64,000 bases of DNA from Roseovarius sp. (GTDB lineage Bacteria > Pseudomonadota > Alphaproteobacteria > Rhodobacterales > Rhodobacteraceae), in the NCBI GenBank assembly GCA_029212365.1, contig JARGOC010000017.1:1-64000 (forward strand), given 5' to 3'. The position numbers and the translations under genes were made by a program. Shown piece after piece: positions 44,274 to 54,874 of the stretch. The notes beneath the pieces were generated by a model. The model had not been told where the DNA came from and ran no database searches. It saw only the letters and a list, made by a program, of their open reading frames with translations. The stretch's first letter is position 1, and every line of letters begins with the position of its first letter.

Positions 44274-44947
44274 CCACCCTGATCGAATATCCAGACGCTG
44301 AAATGATGATGATCGACGTGGCCAACAAACTGGCGGGTGAACTGAGCGCCGCGCTCGACCACGAAGACCGTGTGCTGTTTGTGGTGCCCGGCGGCACTAC
44401 ACCGGGGCCGATCTTTGATGATCTGTGTGAGGCCGATCTGGATTGGTCGCGTGTGGATGTGTTGCTGAGCGATGAACGCTGGCTGCCCGAAGTGCATGTG
44501 CGCTCAAACACCCGGCTGATCCGCGAACGCTTGCTGGTTGGGCGTGCCGCCAAAGCGCGCTATTTGCCGCTCTATGCCAAGGCAGATGCCCCCGAAAAAG
44601 TGCTGGCCGAGTTGGAGGTGAACATCATCCCCAACCTGCCCATTGGCGTGTGCCTGCTGGGAATGGGGGGCGATATGCATACCGCATCACTGTTTCCCGG
44701 CGCCGATCGGCTGGACGAGGCGCTGGCCAAAAACGCGCCCATCCTGATGCCAATGCGCGCAGATGGTGCGCCTGAACCCCGCATCACGCTAACGGCCCAT
44801 GTGCTGAATGATGCGCTGGCCAAACATGTGGTGATCACAGGTCAGCAAAAACGCGCCGCATTTGAACGGGCCAAAGGGCTGTCACACCATGAGGCCCCAA
44901 TTCGTGCAGTGCTGGACGGCGCATATGTGCATTGGGCGCAGGAATAG
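44270..44947 (+). CDS. pgl: 6-phosphogluconolactonase
   Basis: 225 residues. It hydrolyses the lactone made by Zwf. Typical are VLFVVPGGTTPGPIFDDL, WSRVDVLLSDERWLPEVHVR SNTR (split over the catalytic loop), CLLGMGGDMHTASLFPG and PRITLTAHVLNDA. It has the short bacterial DevB form. It overlaps zwf by four bases and ends 9 bp before pgi, so the operon is certain from spacing. Confidence 0.96.
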   Translation: MTTLIEYPDAEMMMIDVANKLAGELSAALDHEDRVLFVVPGGTTPGPIFDDLCEADLDWSRVDVLLSDERWLPEVHVRSNTRLIRERLLVGRAAKARYLPLYAKADAPEKVLAELEVNIIPNLPIGVCLLGMGGDMHTASLFPGADRLDEALAKNAPILMPMRADGAPEPRITLTAHVLNDALAKHVVITGQQKRAAFERAKGLSHHEAPIRAVLDGAYVHWAQE

Positions 44948-44956
44948 GAAGTCACC

Positions 44957-46561
44957 ATGTGGGACACATTAAAAGCACATGCCAAAGACCTGAACGAGAC
45001 CGATATTCTAACGCTGTTTGACGTGCCGGGGCGTGCTCAGGAGTATTCGATTGCCCTTGATGGAATGCTCTTTGACTATTCCAAAACCCGCCTGAATGAT
45101 GCCGCCCGAGATGCCTTGCTGGCTTTGGCCCAATCGCGCGGCGTGGCAGCAAAACGTGCCGCCATGTTCAACGGAGAACTGATCAATGAAACCGAGGGGC
45201 GCGCGGTGCTGCACACTGCATTGCGCAACCTGTCGGGCGCTGCGATCAAGGTGGATGGCCAGGATGTGATGCCAGATGTACTGGCCACACTGGCGCGGAT
45301 GGAGCGCTTTGCCCAGGACGTGCGCGAGGGCCACTTCACCGGGCAGGGGGGCGCGATCACCGATGTGATCAACATTGGTATTGGCGGCTCGCACCTTGGC
45401 CCTGAGATGGGCACATTGGCGCTGGCCCCCTATCATGATGGGCCACGCTGTCACTTTGTGTCTAACGTTGATGGTGCGGATATTTTCGATGTTTTACAAC
45501 GTGTTGACCCAGAAACAACGCTGGTGATTGTCGCCTCCAAAAGCTTCACCACGATCGAAACCATGACCAATGCCCAAACCGCGCGTGATTGGCTGGCCAA
45601 ATCAGTGGCAAACCCGGCCGCGCACTTCGTGGCCCTGTCCACGGCCGAAGACAAGACCAGTCAGTTTGGCATTCCGGCTGAGCGTGTGTTCGGATTTGAG
45701 GATTGGGTTGGCGGACGTTATTCGCTCTGGGGGCCAATTGGCCTGTGCATCATGATCGCCATTGGCCCTGCACATTTCCGAGAGCTCCTATCAGGGGCTG
45801 AGGCGATGGACCGGCATTTTCAAACCGCTGAACCGCAGCACAATATGCCCATGATGCTGGCCCTTGTCGGTCTGTGGCATCATCAGGTGTGCGGCCATGC
45901 CACCCGCGCCGTGCTGCCCTATGATCAGCGCCTGTCACGGCTTGCGGCCTATTTCCAACAGCTGGAAATGGAAAGCAACGGCAAGCGTGTGACCATGGAT
46001 GGTACACCGCTGGATGGGCCCTCAGGGCCGGTTGTCTGGGGCGAGCCGGGCACCAATGGCCAGCACGCATTTTACCAGCTGATCCACCAGGGAACCCAAG
46101 TGGTGCCTTGTGAATTCATGGTGGCTGCGACGGGGCATGAGCCTGATCTCAAACATCACCATCGCCTGCTTATCGCCAATTGTCTGGCCCAATCCAAGGC
46201 CTTGATGCTTGGCCGCTCATTGGCTGAGGCCCGCGAATTGATGGCCCAAAAAGGGGTTGAAGGTGAGGAGCAGGACAAACAAGCCCGCCACCGCGTGTTC
46301 ATGGGCAATCGCCCGTCAACCACGTTGATTTATGACCAGTTAACGCCTTATCGGCTGGGGCAGATTATCGCACTTTATGAACACCGGGTTTTTGTCGAAG
46401 GAGCCATTCTGGGGATCAATTCCTTTGATCAATGGGGGGTGGAGCTGGGCAAGGTTCTGGCGGTTGAGCTGGAACCTGTGATCGCAGGTGAGGCTTCTGC
46501 GGATGGCAAGGACGGCTCAACCTCCCAACTGGTCGACTTCGTACACAAGCACAACTTTTGA
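44957..46561 (+). CDS. pgi: glucose-6-phosphate isomerase
   Basis: 534 residues. It interconverts glucose 6-phosphate and fructose 6-phosphate. Signatures: [49 protein letters not shown] with the catalytic region, [15 protein letters not shown], and [19 protein letters not shown] with the Glu/His pair. Third gene of zwf-pgl-pgi. Having Pgi here lets fructose 6-phosphate be recycled into the oxidative and Entner-Doudoroff pathways. Confidence 0.98.
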   Translation: MWDTLKAHAKDLNETDILTLFDVPGRAQEYSIALDGMLFDYSKTRLNDAARDALLALAQSRGVAAKRAAMFNGELINETEGRAVLHTALRNLSGAAIKVDGQDVMPDVLATLARMERFAQDVREGHFTGQGGAITDVINIGIGGSHLGPEMGTLALAPYHDGPRCHFVSNVDGADIFDVLQRVDPETTLVIVASKSFTTIETMTNAQTARDWLAKSVANPAAHFVALSTAEDKTSQFGIPAERVFGFEDWVGGRYSLWGPIGLCIMIAIGPAHFRELLSGAEAMDRHFQTAEPQHNMPMMLALVGLWHHQVCGHATRAVLPYDQRLSRLAAYFQQLEMESNGKRVTMDGTPLDGPSGPVVWGEPGTNGQHAFYQLIHQGTQVVPCEFMVAATGHEPDLKHHHRLLIANCLAQSKALMLGRSLAEARELMAQKGVEGEEQDKQARHRVFMGNRPSTTLIYDQLTPYRLGQIIALYEHRVFVEGAILGINSFDQWGVELGKVLAVELEPVIAGEASADGKDGSTSQLVDFVHKHNF

Positions 46562-46665
46562 GCCGCCCTCAGGCCCCCGCAGGGAATGAAGGCTGGCATA
46601 TTTGCCTGACCAAGCAAGCGGATGCAACATTGAGGGCCGCAATTTCACTACCTTAAGAGAACGTT

Positions 46666-47103
46666 CTAACCGTTTGATTGTAAGGGAATATCAAACCCAA
46701 CTGCGGCCAGAGTAAACCCCTCAAATTCAAAACCCGGTGACACGGTGCAACCCACCAGCGTCCACGCCCCGGTTGAGCGTGCTTTTTGCCAGTGACCGGG
46801 GGGCACGATCACCTGCGGGCGCTGGCCTGTGCTCAGGTCCGGGCCGAGCATGTGGTCTTGGGCGGGGCCCTCATCGGAGGCGGACAGGGACAAAACTAAT
46901 GGCGCGCCGGCGTGGTAATGCCAGATCTCTGTCGCATCGACCTTGTGCCAGTGATTATTCTCATGCCCTTGCAGCAAAAAATAGATTGCCGTGCCACTGG
47001 GGCGGCCATCGTTACTGGCGCGCCACGTCTCTATGTAATGCCCGCCTTCGGGGTGCGGGGCGAGGCCAAGCGTCTGGATCAGCTGTTGTGCGGTCATTGT
47101 CAT
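46666..47103 (-). CDS. cupin-fold protein, DUF985 type
   Basis: 145 residues from the ATG at 47103 (MTMTAQQLIQTLGLAPHPEG). Conserved features are LAPHPEGGHYIETWR, GTAIYFLLQGHENNHWHKVDATEIWHYHAG with its His cluster, and VPPGHWQKARSTGAWTLVGCTVSPGF. This is the RmlC-like jelly roll of DUF985. Metal or sugar binding is possible, but the role is unknown. Sequence upstream of the chosen start is open for another 54 codons, with an ATG giving MSSALAILFARDLH as an alternative start. Confidence 0.85.
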   Translation of the reverse strand: MTMTAQQLIQTLGLAPHPEGGHYIETWRASNDGRPSGTAIYFLLQGHENNHWHKVDATEIWHYHAGAPLVLSLSASDEGPAQDHMLGPDLSTGQRPQVIVPPGHWQKARSTGAWTLVGCTVSPGFEFEGFTLAAVGFDIPLQSNG

Positions 47104-47345
47104 CGAGGCGTTGTGCCACAGATGCAGGTCACGGGCAAATAGGATCGCCAGAGCACTCGACATTGGGGTTTTTGAGCGATTAATCTCTGGCTGTCGGGTC
47201 CGTCGCCGACAGAATGCCTGAACTGGCACGTATAAGATTGGCGGAATATCGCCTGCCAAGCCCATGCCACGTGCAAATCCGCACCCCTGGGCCGTCTAGG
47301 GCGATATTATGACCGCAGGCGCATAAAGATGAAAAGGAGAGGCGT

Positions 47346-47621
47346 ATGAGCAAGATCAAATCAGGATTAGCAGGCATTTGCGTGTTGGCACTCGCGGCAT
47401 GTGGCGGGATGAGCCCCGGCGCGCGCACCGCAGCTGGCGCGGCCGGTGGGGCTGCGGCGGGCTATGCTGCAGCAGACCTGCTGGGGGCCGATAGCGACTG
47501 GAAAATCATCAGTGCTCTGGCGGGGGCCGCAGGGGGCACATTGGTGGCGCGCAACCCGCGCAACAATCGCTGTGCCTATTCCGACGGTAAGGGCGGTTAC
47601 GTCAAACGCCGCTGTAATTAA
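47346..47621 (+). CDS. small glycine-zipper lipoprotein
   Basis: 91 residues. Signal with lipobox (GICVLALAACGG, lipidated Cys near residue 20). The middle is a glycine zipper (RTAAGAAGGAAAGYAAADLL ... ISALAGAAGGTLVA), as in rickettsial 17-kDa-antigen-like envelope proteins. A short basic tail with two Cys (NNRCAYSDGKGGYVKRRCN) ends it. It is probably inserted in the outer membrane. The ribosome-binding site AAAAGGAGAG is strong. Convergent with eno. Confidence 0.8.
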   Translation: MSKIKSGLAGICVLALAACGGMSPGARTAAGAAGGAAAGYAAADLLGADSDWKIISALAGAAGGTLVARNPRNNRCAYSDGKGGYVKRRCN

Positions 47622-47633
47622 GGCCCACGGCAC

Positions 47634-47671
47634 CTTAGAAAAAGGGCGCGTGATGTGATCGCGCGCCCTTT
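47634..47671 (-). terminator. terminator between the lipoprotein gene and eno
   Basis: AAAGGGCGCG (47641-47650) and CGCGCCCTTT (47662-47671) form a perfect 10-bp stem. Read on the minus strand, TTTTTCTAAGG follows, so it mainly ends the eno transcript. It may also stop the short lipoprotein transcript on the plus strand. Confidence 0.8.
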
Positions 47672-47718
47672 GGCTTTCTACTGGGTTTCGATCATAGCTC
47701 AGCCTGAGCGGAGAGCGA

Positions 47719-49029
<1,311 letters not shown>

Positions 49030-49071
49030 TCATACCAAGTTTCGCGGCAACTGCAACGTCAGGGACAGTAT

Positions 49072-49941
49072 TCAGGCGTGTTTGACCAATTGGCGTTCCC
49101 GCAAGAAGGTATAAAGCCCGGTGCCAATGATCAGCGCAGCCCCGATCAGGGTTAACATATCGGGTTGTTCGTCAAAGATGATCACTCCGACGATGATCGA
49201 GAAGATCAACCGCGAATAGCGAAACGGCGTGATGGCCGAGGCCTCTCCTATGCGCATTGCACGGACAATGCCATAATACCCGATCGCCCCAAAAATCACG
49301 CCGCCCAGCATCATCTTCCACTCAACCGGGTTCAATGTTTCCAAGCTCTGATTCGTGATCAGCAACAGCAGCGGACCCGCGATGAGCATGACCGCAAACC
49401 CCTGAAATGAAACGACAGTGGAATCAACATTTGGATCAATATGCCGGGTGATCAGATCACGTGCGGCCACTGCAATGACCGATCCAACAACCAGCAACGC
49501 CGCAGGGTCAAAGCCCTCTAAACCGGGGCGAATGATAAGCAAAACGCCGAGAAACCCGACGATGATCGCGCTCCAACGGCGCCAACCCACGTCTTCTCCC
49601 AAGAACAGCGCGGCGCCCATGGTGATCGCCAGCGGTGTGGCCTGAAACACGGCTGCGACCACAGAAATATCAACCAATGACAGCGACGTGGCAAAGCACA
49701 TGGCGGCCAGTGCCTCGGCACCACTGCGAAACAAAAACGGCGCACGCCAGGCTGCGGGGGTAAACAGGCGCTTGCGTTTTATCCATGCCGCGATTGCAAA
49801 GATGCTAGCGCTGCCAATGCCAAGGAAGATCAGGATTTGCCCGACAGGAATCGTGCCCGACAATTGCTTGATAAACGCATCCTCAAGCGTGAATGCGGCC
49901 ATGGCCATGATGATGAGCATAATGCCGTTGAGATTGTTCAT
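49072..49941 (-). CDS. DMT-superfamily transporter (EamA)
   Basis: 289 residues, about ten hydrophobic segments in two homologous halves: the first from MLIIMAMAAFTLEDAFIKQL, the second from LVVGSVIAVAARDLITRHI. Each half ends in the EamA pattern (AAVFQATPLAITMGAALFLG; ITPFRYSRLIFSIIVGVIIF). Such proteins export metabolites such as amino acids or purines; the substrate is unknown. It sits 33 bp downstream of the Fur-family gene and on the same strand, so the two may be co-transcribed. Confidence 0.9.
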   Translation of the reverse strand: MNNLNGIMLIIMAMAAFTLEDAFIKQLSGTIPVGQILIFLGIGSASIFAIAAWIKRKRLFTPAAWRAPFLFRSGAEALAAMCFATSLSLVDISVVAAVFQATPLAITMGAALFLGEDVGWRRWSAIIVGFLGVLLIIRPGLEGFDPAALLVVGSVIAVAARDLITRHIDPNVDSTVVSFQGFAVMLIAGPLLLLITNQSLETLNPVEWKMMLGGVIFGAIGYYGIVRAMRIGEASAITPFRYSRLIFSIIVGVIIFDEQPDMLTLIGAALIIGTGLYTFLRERQLVKHA

Positions 49942-49974
49942 GACGGGAGGGGTCCAGATAATGGTAACCCGTCA

Positions 49975-50388
49975 TTACTCACTCTTTTTGGGCACCGCGT
50001 AAAGCTCCAGTCGGTGGCCAATCAACCGATACCCTAATTTCTCGGCAATCTTGTCTTGCAGGGCTTCTATCTCAGGGTCGACAAATTCAATGACTTCACC
50101 GGAATTCATATCAATCAAGTGATCATGATGATCGCGTTCCGCATCTTCATAGCGCGCGCGCCCGTCGCCAAATTCCAGTTTGTCGAGGATCCCGGCCTCC
50201 TCAAACAGCTTTACTGTGCGATACACGGTGGCGATTGATATGTTGGCGTCGCGCGATGAGGCGCGGGTATACAGAAGCTCCACATCCGGGTGGTCGTCTG
50301 ATTCCTCCAACACGCGCGCAATGGTGCGCCGCTGGCCGGTCATTCGCAGGCCCTTGGCCTCGCACCTGTCAATGATCGTGTCTGGCAT
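49975..50388 (-). CDS. fur: Fur-family transcriptional regulator
   Basis: 137 residues from the ATG at 50388 (a GTG at 50391 precedes it). The winged helix reads KGLRMTGQRRTIARVLEESD, and the recognition part ISIATVYRTVKLFEEAGILDKLEFGDGRARYE. The metal-sensing C-domain has ERDHHDHLIDMNSGEVIEFVDPEIEALQ with the His cluster. The CxxC zinc pair of E. coli Fur (LICxxCG) is replaced by LIDMNSG, as is common in alphaproteobacteria, where Fur-like proteins often respond to manganese (Mur). Whether it senses iron or manganese cannot be decided here. Confidence 0.88.
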   Translation of the reverse strand: MPDTIIDRCEAKGLRMTGQRRTIARVLEESDDHPDVELLYTRASSRDANISIATVYRTVKLFEEAGILDKLEFGDGRARYEDAERDHHDHLIDMNSGEVIEFVDPEIEALQDKIAEKLGYRLIGHRLELYAVPKKSE

Positions 50389-50724
50389 CACCGCGCCTCA
50401 TAGATTGCTTTGCAGGTCTCGATACTCATATCGGCCACAGGTTTCCACCCATTTTGATGCAAACGGTTGACTTTGCAGGTGCAGCACGCCATGTGAAGGC
50501 CAACCGATGTTTCCTGCCGCGTGAGCAGAGCAGCCGCCAAAAGAGCGGCCAATGATAAGAACGAGACATCGAGGATTGATCCCAAAATCACGCGTGGGGC
50601 CAAACGCCAGATCAACGGGGGGCATGTTGCTCCCGGTCAGGATGTTGGCGAAACCACGAAGGGGCTTGCCATACAGCGGGCCTGCATTGGCATGAGGCAT
50701 TTGGCCTGCGTGCCGTATAAGGAT
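50389..50724. other. 336-bp gap between the divergent fur and DEAD-box genes
   Basis: The gap should hold promoters of both genes. A TTG-initiated minus-strand frame of 75 codons (50615 to 50388) with a hydrophobic start (ILGSILDVSFLSLAALLAAA) and a CCTC motif overlaps the fur start by one base. It lacks a ribosome-binding site, and I do not accept it as a gene. A plus-strand extension of the helicase frame is also open back to 50521 but looks non-coding. No palindrome or riboswitch is seen. Confidence 0.4.
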
Positions 50725-52038
50725 ATGAAATTGAACCTGTTTGAAGAAATGGGCCTGCCCGGCCTGCTGGTGCAAAAGCTCAGCGCTATGGGCATCGAAG
50801 AACCAACCCCAATTCAAAGTCACGCGATCCCGCATGCATTGAATGGGCATGATATTATGGGGCTGGCGCAAACCGGCACCGGCAAAACGGCCGCCTTTGG
50901 CCTGCCTTTGATTGCGGGGCTGATGCAGCAACGTGGCAAACCGGCGCCAAAAACAGTGCGCAGCCTGATCCTCGCCCCCACAAGAGAGCTGGCGGGCCAA
51001 ATCAAAGATGCGCTGATCCCGCTGGTCGCCGGATCGCCCATCAAAGTGGGTGTTGTTGTGGGGGGCGCGGGCATCAACCCGCAGATCAACCGCCTGTCCA
51101 AAGGTCTTGATGTGCTGGTGGCAACGCCGGGGCGTCTTCTTGATCTGTTGGACCGTCGTGCGCTGACATTGAATGAAACCAGCTTTCTGGTTTTGGACGA
51201 GGCGGATCAAATGCTCGATCTGGGCTTTATCCATGCGTTGCGCAAAATCTCGGGGCTTTTGCCGGCGCAGCGTCAGACCATGTTGTTTTCGGCCACCATG
51301 CCAAAACAAATGGAAGAGATCGCCTCAAGCTATCTGAAAAACCCAAAACGCGTGCAGGTCAGCCCTCCGGGCAAGGCCGCCGATAAGGTCACGCAGGTTG
51401 TGCATTTCATTGCCAAGTCGGAAAAGCCAAACCTGCTGATTGAACTGCTGGACAAGCACCGCGAAGAATTGGCGCTGGTCTTTGGCCGCACAAAACACGG
51501 GTCAGACAAATTGGCGCGCAAGCTGGAGCAGGCGGGTTATTCTGTGGCCGCCATCCATGGCAACAAAAGCCAGGGCCAGCGCGAACGTGCCTTGCGCGCC
51601 TTCCGTGAAGGTCAGATCAAAGTGCTGGTGGCCACGGATGTAGCGGCACGCGGTTTGGACATTCCGGATGTGAAACACGTCTACAACTTCGATTTGCCCA
51701 ATGTGCCGGAAAACTATGTGCATCGCATCGGGCGCACCGCCCGTGCCGGCAAGGATGGCCAGGCGATTGCCTTTTGTTCGCCCGATGAAATGGGCGAGTT
51801 GAAGGATATTCAGAAGGTGATGAAGATCTCTATCCCCGTGGCCTCGGGCCGCCCGTGGGAAGTTCTGCCCGATCCCAATGCCAAGCCTCAGGGCCGCAAA
51901 GGGGGTGGCCCACGTCGTGGTGGCGGTGGTGGTCAGGGTCGCCCTGGTGGCAAGCCGGGGGGCAGCGCTCCGGGTCAATCACGACGTCGGCGTCGTGGCG
52001 GCGGCGGGGGTGGTGGAAACCGCTCGCAGGCGGCCTAA
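50725..52038 (+). CDS. DEAD-box ATP-dependent RNA helicase (RhlE type)
   Basis: 437 residues from the ATG at 50725 (MKLNLFEEMGLPGLLVQKLS). All motifs are present: Q motif near EPTPIQSHAIPHAL, motif I AQTGTGKTAA, Ia PTRELAGQ, II VLDEADQML, III FSATMPKQM, IV LVFGRTKHGSD, V ATDVAARGLDIP and VI HRIGRTARAGK. The C-terminal tail is Gly/Arg/Pro-rich (repeats of RRGGGGG), an RNA-binding tail of the RhlE/DbpA-like group. Likely roles are ribosome assembly or mRNA turnover. A terminator follows 10 bp after the stop. Confidence 0.95.
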   Translation: MKLNLFEEMGLPGLLVQKLSAMGIEEPTPIQSHAIPHALNGHDIMGLAQTGTGKTAAFGLPLIAGLMQQRGKPAPKTVRSLILAPTRELAGQIKDALIPLVAGSPIKVGVVVGGAGINPQINRLSKGLDVLVATPGRLLDLLDRRALTLNETSFLVLDEADQMLDLGFIHALRKISGLLPAQRQTMLFSATMPKQMEEIASSYLKNPKRVQVSPPGKAADKVTQVVHFIAKSEKPNLLIELLDKHREELALVFGRTKHGSDKLARKLEQAGYSVAAIHGNKSQGQRERALRAFREGQIKVLVATDVAARGLDIPDVKHVYNFDLPNVPENYVHRIGRTARAGKDGQAIAFCSPDEMGELKDIQKVMKISIPVASGRPWEVLPDPNAKPQGRKGGGPRRGGGGGQGRPGGKPGGSAPGQSRRRRRGGGGGGGNRSQAA

Positions 52039-52047
52039 GACATGATC

Positions 52048-52082
52048 AAACCCCCGCCCTGAAAATGGGTGGGGGTTTTTCT
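52048..52082 (+). terminator. terminator of the DEAD-box helicase gene
   Basis: AAACCCCC (52048-52055) pairs with GGGGGTTT (52071-52078), the loop is partly paired (GCCC/GGGT), and the U tract TTTTTCTTT follows. Confidence 0.9.
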
Positions 52083-52186
52083 TTGGGAATGCCGATGTGT
52101 TGCCCGAATAACAGGCCTTTAAGGCGCTCGCAGCGCGTTGCACATTGTGCTGATCTTAAACAGTGCTGATCTTAATCAGGCAAGGG

Positions 52187-53434
52187 TTAAACCAGATCCG
52201 GTTCGCGGCCAAATCGGTTGGCCACGCGGGTTACGGTCAACCCCTGTACCACAATTGAAAAGATGACGATCACATAGGTGCAGGTCAGGATCAGTGGCTT
52301 CCATTCATTGTCTGGCAGGCTTAGTGCCAAGGCAACCGAGATACCGCCCTTTAACCCGCCCCATGTCATCACCGGGATCACATCATTGGCAAAGTCGCGA
52401 AACGGGCGAAGCAAGAGCACCGGTATGGCCACAGCCGTCAAGCGCGCCACCAGCGCCAGCCCGATGGCCAGCACGGCTGACACCAGATAATCAGTCTCAA
52501 ACGCCACGGCGAACACCTCAAACCCGATCAGCAGGAACAAAACCGCGTTAAGGATTTCATCAATCAACTGCCAAAAGGCATCAACGTATCTTCGGGTTTG
52601 TTCGGACATGCCATGTTTGGCGCCGACATCTCCAATCAACAGGCCGGCACAGACAGCCATGATCGGGGCCGACACATGCAGATAGACCGCCAGTTCATAG
52701 CCCCCAAAGGCCAGCCCCAAAGTCAGCAGAACTTCTAATGAGTGGTCATCAATTTGGCGCATAACCCGGAACGTCAGCCAGCCCAGCACAATACCGAGGA
52801 CCGCGCCGCCCAGGGCCTCTTGGACAAACAATATCGCCGCGCCTTCCAGACCGCTGGCGTGATGATCGCCCGTCGGAAAGGCAATGCCGACCAGAACAAG
52901 GAACACAACATAACCAACACCATCATTAAACAGGGATTCGCCGGCAATTTTGGTTTCGAGCGATTTGCGCAAATTGGCCTCACGCAGCACCCCCAGAACG
53001 GCCACCGGATCTGTGGGTGAAATCAGGGAGCCAAACACCAATGCCATCAGCAAGGGCATGCCCGAAATCCAGCTGAACCCGACGCCAAAAACAACCGTGG
53101 ACAGGCCCACCCCGATGGTGGCCATCAAGAAAACAACGCGCCATTGCTCACGCAGATCGCTGAGTTTTACATGCAAAGCGCCGGCAAACAGCAATAACCC
53201 CAACATGCCCTCCAGCAATGCGTCAGAAAAATCAATGCCCAGGATCACCGATCGCATGGTTTCAGCAATGATCAGCTGTGGCCAGATCAGATCCGTGATC
53301 AACACCCCGAATGAGGCAAACAATGCCACCACCATAATTCCGATCGCCGAGGGCAACTTGAGGAACAGATAGTTGATCGCTCCAAAGATCCCGGCCAACA
53401 CAATCAGTAGAGAGGCGATTTGAAGGATGTTCAT
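52187..53434 (-). CDS. CPA1-type cation:proton antiporter
   Basis: 415 residues with 12-13 hydrophobic segments. The ion-binding Asn-Asp pair is in GESLFNDGVGYVVFLVLVGI, preceded by SLISPTDPVAVLGVLREANL, which is the NhaP/NhaK pattern of electroneutral Na+(K+)/H+ exchangers. VMTWGGLKGGISVALALSLP, near the C-terminus, is the other conserved stretch. There is no long cytoplasmic tail. The role in sodium or pH balance fits a marine life; ion preference is unknown. Confidence 0.92.
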   Translation of the reverse strand: MNILQIASLLIVLAGIFGAINYLFLKLPSAIGIMVVALFASFGVLITDLIWPQLIIAETMRSVILGIDFSDALLEGMLGLLLFAGALHVKLSDLREQWRVVFLMATIGVGLSTVVFGVGFSWISGMPLLMALVFGSLISPTDPVAVLGVLREANLRKSLETKIAGESLFNDGVGYVVFLVLVGIAFPTGDHHASGLEGAAILFVQEALGGAVLGIVLGWLTFRVMRQIDDHSLEVLLTLGLAFGGYELAVYLHVSAPIMAVCAGLLIGDVGAKHGMSEQTRRYVDAFWQLIDEILNAVLFLLIGFEVFAVAFETDYLVSAVLAIGLALVARLTAVAIPVLLLRPFRDFANDVIPVMTWGGLKGGISVALALSLPDNEWKPLILTCTYVIVIFSIVVQGLTVTRVANRFGREPDLV

Positions 53435-53496
53435 CTGTGCTATGTTCCTTGTCGAGTTGACGTCCTGCCTAGCATGGGCGTGCCGTTCGAGCCAGC

Positions 53497-54195
53497 CTAT
53501 GTGCGCTGGATGTCGGCCCAGATCGGCAAATGATCCGAGGCCACACGTGCAGGGCGTTCGGTGAATGTGCCTGAGGCGTTTGCCGCCACTTCAGGGCTGA
53601 GTGCGAACCGGTCCAGCCGCGCCACGGGGCGGGCTGCTGGAAAACTGGGCGGGGTGCGGATAAACGCCACACCCTGAGCAGTGGCATCAAGGGCAGCGCC
53701 GCTGCCCCAATCGTTAAAATCCCCTGCCAAAACTGTGGGCAAGGCGGGCATCTTGGCCAACGCGCGCATGATCGTGGCCACTTGCATCAGGCGAAACGGC
53801 CGGATCAACCCCAGATGCAGGCCAACCACGCGCAATGGCCCGATGGGGGTATCCAGATCGGCGCAGACGGCGCCACGCGGCTCTAATCCCGGCAGCTCAA
53901 TATGTGAGGTGGTTCGTACAGTAACACTGCTGCGCGCCAGCATTGCGTTGCCATGCCAGCCAAGCGATCCGCCGGGGGCACCAAAGGGCAGTATATGCCA
54001 GCCATCGGATTCAATCATGTCATGGGGCAGGGCAGCCGGGCGCGGTGGCATGCGTTTGTCGGCTTCTTGCAGCACCACAATATCTGCTTGCATGGCATTG
54101 ATAACGCCCAAACTGCGCCCGGGCCTGCGCCGCAGGTCAAGTCCGACACATTTTTGCAGGTTATAGCTTGCAATCCGAAGGTTAAGTGACGTCAT
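53497..54195 (-). CDS. endonuclease/exonuclease/phosphatase-fold protein
   Basis: 232 residues from the ATG at 54195 (MTSLNLRIASYNLQKCVGLD). The EEP signature is in order: IASYNLQKCVG with the first Asn, DIVVLQEADKR with the metal-binding Glu, VVGLHLGLIRPFRLMQV with His, TVLAGDFNDWGSG with the Asp-x-Asn pair, and ASDHLPIWADI with the catalytic Asp-His. It may cleave DNA or phosphate esters (inositol phosphates, phospholipids); no signal peptide is seen. Divergent from the next membrane protein gene, with 41 bp between. Confidence 0.88.
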   Translation of the reverse strand: MTSLNLRIASYNLQKCVGLDLRRRPGRSLGVINAMQADIVVLQEADKRMPPRPAALPHDMIESDGWHILPFGAPGGSLGWHGNAMLARSSVTVRTTSHIELPGLEPRGAVCADLDTPIGPLRVVGLHLGLIRPFRLMQVATIMRALAKMPALPTVLAGDFNDWGSGAALDATAQGVAFIRTPPSFPAARPVARLDRFALSPEVAANASGTFTERPARVASDHLPIWADIQRT

Positions 54196-54236
54196 GTTAG
54201 GTAGATAACACCATGAGTTGAAAGGGATGTCACGCG

Positions 54237-54872
54237 ATGTTCTCAGAACAGACCTGGCTGGTACGAATAATCTGGCTTGCTCTTCTGGCGGTGGCTGGGG
54301 GCGCGGCCTTTGAGGGGCGTTGGTCCCTTGGGTTTGTAGCACTTGCCACGCTGGCGTTATCTTTGGCGCCGGTGGTTGTGGCGAAATGGGCCAATGTCAT
54401 AGTGCCACGCAGCTTTATGGCCGCCATCGTGTTGTTTGTTGGCGGCACGGTGTTTCTGGGCGAAGTCTATGACTTTTATGGGCGCTATTGGTGGTGGGAC
54501 ATCGCCATGCACGGCGGCTCGGCCATCGGATTTGGGTTGATGGGGTTTGTGTTGGTTTTCATGATGTTTCAGGGTGATCGGTTTGCCGCCCCGCCGATTG
54601 CCGTCGCCTTTTTCGCCTTTTGCTTTGGCATCACCATCGGTGTTGGCTGGGAGGTGTTTGAATTTACCATCGATCATGTCTTTGCCCAGAACATGCAGAA
54701 ATCCGGCCTTCGGGATACAATGGGGGATTTGATTGTTGATGCGTTGGGTGCTTTTATTGGGGCCGCAGCGGGATTTGGCTATTTGAAGGGCCTTGCCTAC
54801 GGCGGGCTTCCGTCGGTTCTGGATGAATTTATCCGCAAGAACCCACGCCTGTTCAAGCGATTCAAGAAATAG
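54237..54872 (+). CDS. membrane protein, DUF2238/YjdF-like
   Basis: 211 residues with about six hydrophobic segments (first at 10-26, next at 30-50, 60-80, 95-115, 122-140 and 170-190). Conserved polar residues inside the membrane part, WWWDIAMHGGSAIGFGLMGF and ITIGVGWEVFEFTIDHVF, and RDTMGDLIVDALGAFIGA are the pattern of the YjdF/DUF2238 family. The function is unknown. The stop is 2 bp from the convergent selO stop. Confidence 0.75.
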   Translation: MFSEQTWLVRIIWLALLAVAGGAAFEGRWSLGFVALATLALSLAPVVVAKWANVIVPRSFMAAIVLFVGGTVFLGEVYDFYGRYWWWDIAMHGGSAIGFGLMGFVLVFMMFQGDRFAAPPIAVAFFAFCFGITIGVGWEVFEFTIDHVFAQNMQKSGLRDTMGDLIVDALGAFIGAAAGFGYLKGLAYGGLPSVLDEFIRKNPRLFKRFKK

Positions 54873-54874
54873 GT

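Noticed and set aside
50388..50615. 75-codon minus-strand frame with hydrophobic start upstream of fur
   Set aside because: TTG start without ribosome-binding site, and a composition that fits the reverse strand of a promoter region; no family resemblance.
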